Origin: MFD01213-c1 sp963704405
GTDB taxonomy: Bacteria > Planctomycetota > Phycisphaerae > Tepidisphaerales > Tepidisphaeraceae
Assembly (NCBI GenBank): GCA_963704405.1
Contig: OY969903.1
Span: 2,790,001 to 2,854,000 of the forward strand
Length of the DNA: 64,000 nucleotides
Direction: 5' to 3'
The notes under the pieces are model-generated. The model saw only the letters and a list, made by a program, of their open reading frames with translations. It did not search any database and was not told the DNA's origin. Of this stretch, positions 60,405 through 64,000 are shown one piece after another; within the stretch, counting starts at the first letter, position 1, and every line of letters begins with the position of its first letter. A program made the translations under genes and the position numbers.

Positions 60405-61700
60405 ATGCCGCAAGAGCCCGCGCAAGTGATCGCCGACGAAGCACACGAACCCGCCAGCCTGGCCTGGTGGACCGGCACGCCGCTCTATCTTCGCATCATC
60501 GGCGGCCTCATTCTCGGTGTGCTGCTCGGAATGTTTCTCAAGTCCCGGCCCAGTGTGCTGGGAATTGAGAGCACAAAGATTCTGGTGGGACTCGGCGCGA
60601 TCACCGGGCTGATTTTAAAGATGCTCGGCGCGCTCGCGCCGCCACTGATCCTGGTAGCGGTACTCGATACGTTGATCAAAGCGCGGCTCCAAGGCGGTAT
60701 CGCGTCGCGCATGATTTATCTGCTCGTCACCAACACGCTGGCCGCCATTACGATCGGGCTGGTGGTGGCGAATGTGATCCAGCCGGGCCGGTGGGCCCAT
60801 CCCGACGTCGCCAGGTCAGCCGAAGCCGCCGTTCCCCATGGTGATCCGTGGGGCGCGCTTTTGGAAAACGTGCCCGAAAGCCTGCTCAAACCGCTCGTGG
60901 ATAATAATGTCATTGGTGTCATCCTGATCGGGGCGGCGTTTGGGGTGGCGCTTCGCCGGCTCAGCCATGATGACCGTCGCACGGCCGAGCAGATCGTCGG
61001 TGTCGCATTTCGCGCGATTGCGATCGTGCTGCACTGGATCATCGAACTCGTGCCGATCGGTGTCTTTGGAATCATCGCCCGCGTCGTCGGAACGCGCGGT
61101 TTTGAACCGTTCCGAGCGCTGGCGGCGTTCGTGCTGGCCGTCGTCACCGGGCTGCTGGTGCAACTGGCTTTCTATCTCGTTCGCATTCGCCTGGCGAGCT
61201 GGGTCCGTCCCGCCAGCCTGCTGGTCGCGATGCGCGATGCCATCGTCATGGCCTTCAGCACCGACAGCTCAACTGCAACGATGCCCGTCACCTACCGCTG
61301 CCTGCGGACCAACGTCGGTTTGCGCGATGAATCGGCGCGGATGGGCGCACTGGTCGGCACTAATTTTAATAACGACGGCACCGCGCTCTATGAAGCGATG
61401 GCCGCGATGTTTGTATCGCAATTGATCGGGATGCATTTAACGGTCGTGCATCAGATCCTGATTGTCCTGACTTCCATCATCGCCTCCGTCGGGGCGGCCG
61501 GCATTCCCGAAGCGGGGCTTGTCACGATGACCCTCGTCTTCTCGGCGGTGGGGTTGCCGAAGGAATATATCGCCATCCTGCTGGCGGTGGACTGGTTCCT
61601 GGACCGCTGCCGAACAGTTGTGAACATGATGGGAGATGTGACAGTATCCTGCGTGCTGGACGGCAAGACGCCCGAAAGCGCCGCCGCTGCCGCCGCCTGA
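60405..61700 (+). CDS. Dicarboxylate/amino acid:cation symporter (DAACS family)
   Basis: The 431-residue protein has eight transmembrane helices and two hairpins typical of the DAACS fold. Its signature region is MAFSTDSSTATMPVTYRCLR (the serine-rich HP1 loop) and GTNFNNDGTALYEAMAAMFVSQ (TM7, in place of the usual NMDGTA), followed by AGIPEAGLVTMTLVFSAVGLP (HP2). It imports dicarboxylates or acidic amino acids with Na+ or H+. GGAGATGG precedes ATG 60405. The N-terminal cytoplasmic part is longer than in GltP-type carriers. Confidence 0.92.
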   Translation: MPQEPAQVIADEAHEPASLAWWTGTPLYLRIIGGLILGVLLGMFLKSRPSVLGIESTKILVGLGAITGLILKMLGALAPPLILVAVLDTLIKARLQGGIASRMIYLLVTNTLAAITIGLVVANVIQPGRWAHPDVARSAEAAVPHGDPWGALLENVPESLLKPLVDNNVIGVILIGAAFGVALRRLSHDDRRTAEQIVGVAFRAIAIVLHWIIELVPIGVFGIIARVVGTRGFEPFRALAAFVLAVVTGLLVQLAFYLVRIRLASWVRPASLLVAMRDAIVMAFSTDSSTATMPVTYRCLRTNVGLRDESARMGALVGTNFNNDGTALYEAMAAMFVSQLIGMHLTVVHQILIVLTSIIASVGAAGIPEAGLVTMTLVFSAVGLPKEYIAILLAVDWFLDRCRTVVNMMGDVTVSCVLDGKTPESAAAAAA

Positions 61701-61793
61701 GAGGCGCGCTGGTTATCTTGAGCATCTGTCTGAGGGCGGAAATCTTGGTGCGCGGCTCCTCTGAAGCCAATTAATTCGCCGACTCGGAAAAAA

Positions 61794-64000
61794 TCACCAT
61801 GGTGCTGCGCGGGCAACCTGCAGTGCATCGCCTGGCTTGACCGATTTGCCGCCGGCCAACTCCGTTGCATCAGCCCAGCCTGCGGGCAATTTTAATTCAT
61901 AATGACGATCGGTGGTGCAATTCATGCCAATCAGATAGTGGCCGTATCGCAACGTGTAGAATGACCCGCGCCCGGCATAGGCGTTTTCGTCGCCGACTTT
62001 GAACTTCACACCAGCCGGCATTTTGGCGATGGGCAGCTTCTCACCGGCGTGCGCGGAATGCAGATCGCCGGGATATTTGACGCCGCCGTTTCCAAAGCCC
62101 ATGTTCGTCCAGTCGGGACGCGTGTAGGTTAATCCGCTGGGTTCAAATTCGGTCTGCTCGCCTACGACCGCAATACGGCTGAGCGTGGGTGTGATGTAAT
62201 GCACGCGGCCAAGAAAATTGATCGCATATCGTGCCCGCCAATAGAGAGACGCATAGAGAATTTCATCGCCGTGCCTGATTGCCACAACGCCATCCTCTTC
62301 ATCGCTCCAGACAAAATCCGGCTGTCCCGGAGTCATCGGCAGCCGCCGAAGCCGGGCAGGCTGCTTCATCAGCGATTCGTATTGATCAGGAACGCCTAAT
62401 GATCCCGCGGTGATACGAAGACCTCCGCCGGTCAGGCGCTCAGAGAGCGTCATGAAAAACTGGTTGTCCTGCAGCATCTGCTGGCTGTAACCGACGGCGT
62501 CGGATTCCAGCGTGGCGGCGGCGGTATAGAGCGCCGATGCGTCCCATGTGTTTCGTTCGGCGTAGGTCACGTCGCCGGGGAAATGCATGTCGCGCCAACC
62601 AACGATGCATTCCAGCCGCATCGCGCGATTGCCCTGAGCATCGAGCATGGGATATCGAAATACCGCGCGGGCGTTGGCGATTTTTTCGAGCTGCTTTTCG
62701 ATTTTCGCATCGCCGCCCTGGCCGGGATCGCGCGTCGCATCGTAGATTTGAGTGACCCAATCCAGCACTTCGCCGTAGGTGCCGACGTAACCCAGCTCTT
62801 TGCTCAGGCCCTTTGCCGTCAGCTCGAAATAGTTGTCGCCGGCTGTCCTGGACGGGCCGGCATCGGTATCGCTTCCCAGCCACGGTTCGATACCGATGGA
62901 TTCATACAGGTAGTGCAGAACCTTTTCTTCAGGCAGGGCATGCGCGGGATCGATCGCCTCGACGGCGCGGTTGGCTCGATAGATATTCAGGTCGATGATC
63001 ATGGATTGGTTGGTGTAGAGCCGCCGGTGATATCGATGCCAATCGCGGCTGGCCTGGAGCATCTGCGACCAGCCCCGGCGGCGCGTCACATCCAATGCGC
63101 CTTGGATCGATTGATCCAGCAGCGGAGCAAGCGGAGATGCGAGCAGCCGCACGGCGTCGCCGGCCATTCCCATCCCAAACCAATCGCCGTTGTAGACCGT
63201 GGGATCTTCCTCCGCGAGCTTTGGGTCTTTGCGATAGGCGACATAAAGCGCATCGCAGGCTTTGACCGTTTGCGCGATTGCTTTGGGATTGTGATACGCC
63301 GCCGTCCACCTGGTGTGATAGGCGCGCGCCAGTAGATGCAGTTGCACCTGGTTTAAGGGTTTTTCGGACGAAAGCAGTTTTGAAACTTCTCCGTCGACGT
63401 GTTCCTTCAGCTTATTCATGGTCTCTGCGCCGGGCTCGGTTCGCACCGGCGGGCTTGCTGACGCAGCGCCCTGCTTTTCATCGGCAGGGGGGACAAAATA
63501 GCTGTCGGTGTGCGTATATAACGCGTAGAAGCCGCGGGTCGGATCTTTCATTGGCCTCTGATATTGCTCAAAGGTTGAGCCATATCCCCAAACCCGGCCA
63601 CTGCTGCGAATCTCGCAGTGCAGTTCGGTTTTCCCTTTGGTCAATTCAATCGGTAACGGCGACGTGTTGTAATAAAACCGCCCGTTGAATCCCGGATCTT
63701 CCGTGCCGAAATCGAGAATGTCGATATCGCCAAGGTGGCGATATCCGATCTGCTTTCCTTCGCAATACAGCATCAACCGATCCTGCGTGACATCATCACC
63801 CCACAGGCGAATGGTGACATAGTTGGATCTTGCGGGGTCGACCTTCAGTGTGAATGAAATGCGCCCGCCGGCCCAGTTGATCGTATCTTGCGGGAGCAAG
63901 CGCCGGGCAGGTTCGCCAAGGCCGCCTTTGATGAGATCGCTGTGGTCTGCCTGTAGCGAGTGTGATTTCTCCGATGCCGCATCGCCGAATCGAATGATAT
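61794..64000 (-). CDS. Large unknown protein, probably carbohydrate related, cut by the right window edge
   Basis: The frame is open to the right edge; the TTG at 63899 is internal since the upstream text continues IRFGDAASEKSHSLQADHSDLIKGGLGEPARRLLPQ. The visible part is at least 730 residues. The N-terminal region (GGRISFTLKVDPARSNYVTIRLWGDDVTQDRLMLYCEGKQIGYRHLG) resembles a jelly-roll carbohydrate-binding domain. The middle (about 150-420) is helical and (alpha/alpha)6-barrel-like, and the end is beta-rich. No motif I can name as catalytic is visible. A polysaccharide lyase or glycosidase of a helical-toroid type is a guess. The true start lies beyond the window. Confidence 0.75.
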   Translation of the reverse strand, partial: IIRFGDAASEKSHSLQADHSDLIKGGLGEPARRLLPQDTINWAGGRISFTLKVDPARSNYVTIRLWGDDVTQDRLMLYCEGKQIGYRHLGDIDILDFGTEDPGFNGRFYYNTSPLPIELTKGKTELHCEIRSSGRVWGYGSTFEQYQRPMKDPTRGFYALYTHTDSYFVPPADEKQGAASASPPVRTEPGAETMNKLKEHVDGEVSKLLSSEKPLNQVQLHLLARAYHTRWTAAYHNPKAIAQTVKACDALYVAYRKDPKLAEEDPTVYNGDWFGMGMAGDAVRLLASPLAPLLDQSIQGALDVTRRRGWSQMLQASRDWHRYHRRLYTNQSMIIDLNIYRANRAVEAIDPAHALPEEKVLHYLYESIGIEPWLGSDTDAGPSRTAGDNYFELTAKGLSKELGYVGTYGEVLDWVTQIYDATRDPGQGGDAKIEKQLEKIANARAVFRYPMLDAQGNRAMRLECIVGWRDMHFPGDVTYAERNTWDASALYTAAATLESDAVGYSQQMLQDNQFFMTLSERLTGGGLRITAGSLGVPDQYESLMKQPARLRRLPMTPGQPDFVWSDEEDGVVAIRHGDEILYASLYWRARYAINFLGRVHYITPTLSRIAVVGEQTEFEPSGLTYTRPDWTNMGFGNGGVKYPGDLHSAHAGEKLPIAKMPAGVKFKVGDENAYAGRGSFYTLRYGHYLIGMNCTTDRHYELKLPAGWADATELAGGKSVKPGDALQVARAAPW

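Overview
The window looks like chromosomal DNA of a GC-rich member of the Planctomycetota, plausibly a Phycisphaerae-type bacterium (inference). The clues are a secreted multidomain protein at 2113-6743 that starts with the planctomycete-style leader motif LExRxMMS and carries a dockerin-like repeat, FN3, LamG-like and discoidin-like domains, a cox operon with planctomycete-like cupredoxin companions, and a GH50-like glycoside hydrolase next to an SGNH esterase. There is no rRNA operon and no CRISPR array. Two tRNA genes (Val-CAC, Arg-ACG) lie at 56.8-57.1 kb.

Layout. 1-1.8 kb: the end of an SRPBCC protein and a Zn alcohol dehydrogenase. 2.1-6.7 kb: the surface protein. 6.9-13.0 kb: a tightly packed six-gene operon (FkbH-like HAD-IIIC enzyme, acyl carrier protein, MBOAT, MaoC::SDR fusion, 47-residue membrane microprotein, DltD-like SGNH protein) that has the architecture of a Dlt-type cell-envelope acylation system but with an FkbH loader. 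13.2-21.4 kb: an aa3-type cytochrome c oxidase operon (coxB, coxA, ctaA, ctaB, coxC, coxD) with two cupredoxin-like proteins. 21.5-30.7 kb: dapF, lipoproteins, cdsA, phoH joined in frame to a 7TMR-HD hydrolase, ybeY, a CBS-domain transporter-like protein and a secreted coiled-coil protein. 30.8-41.2 kb: queE, a TonB-like protein, a LOG protein, a P-loop protein, lon, hsp20, rmuC and a MATE exporter. 41.3-50.8 kb: ileS, purN, lemA, doxX, proC, mutL and a SpoU methyltransferase. 50.9-56.7 kb: polysaccharide-active enzymes, a DUF72 remnant, a phage-like Sak4-type ATPase with SSB, and a CWC zinc-ribbon protein. 57.4-64 kb: a second LOG protein, a Gfo/Idh/MocA oxidoreductase, a DAACS symporter and a large unknown protein running off the right edge.

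A striking technical feature is that at least nine ordinary genes are broken by single-base indels. Six of the sites would be repaired by adding one C to a CCC run, and others by removing one base from an A5, A6 or G6 run. Corrected lengths match their families, so these look like homopolymer errors of the assembly rather than gene decay. Structural DNA elements include a 122-bp MITE-like element with 19-bp terminal inverted repeats and perfect 10-bp direct-repeat flanks (58.6-58.7 kb), a palindromic repeat family seen at 13.0 and 46.4 kb, and several intergenic hairpins.
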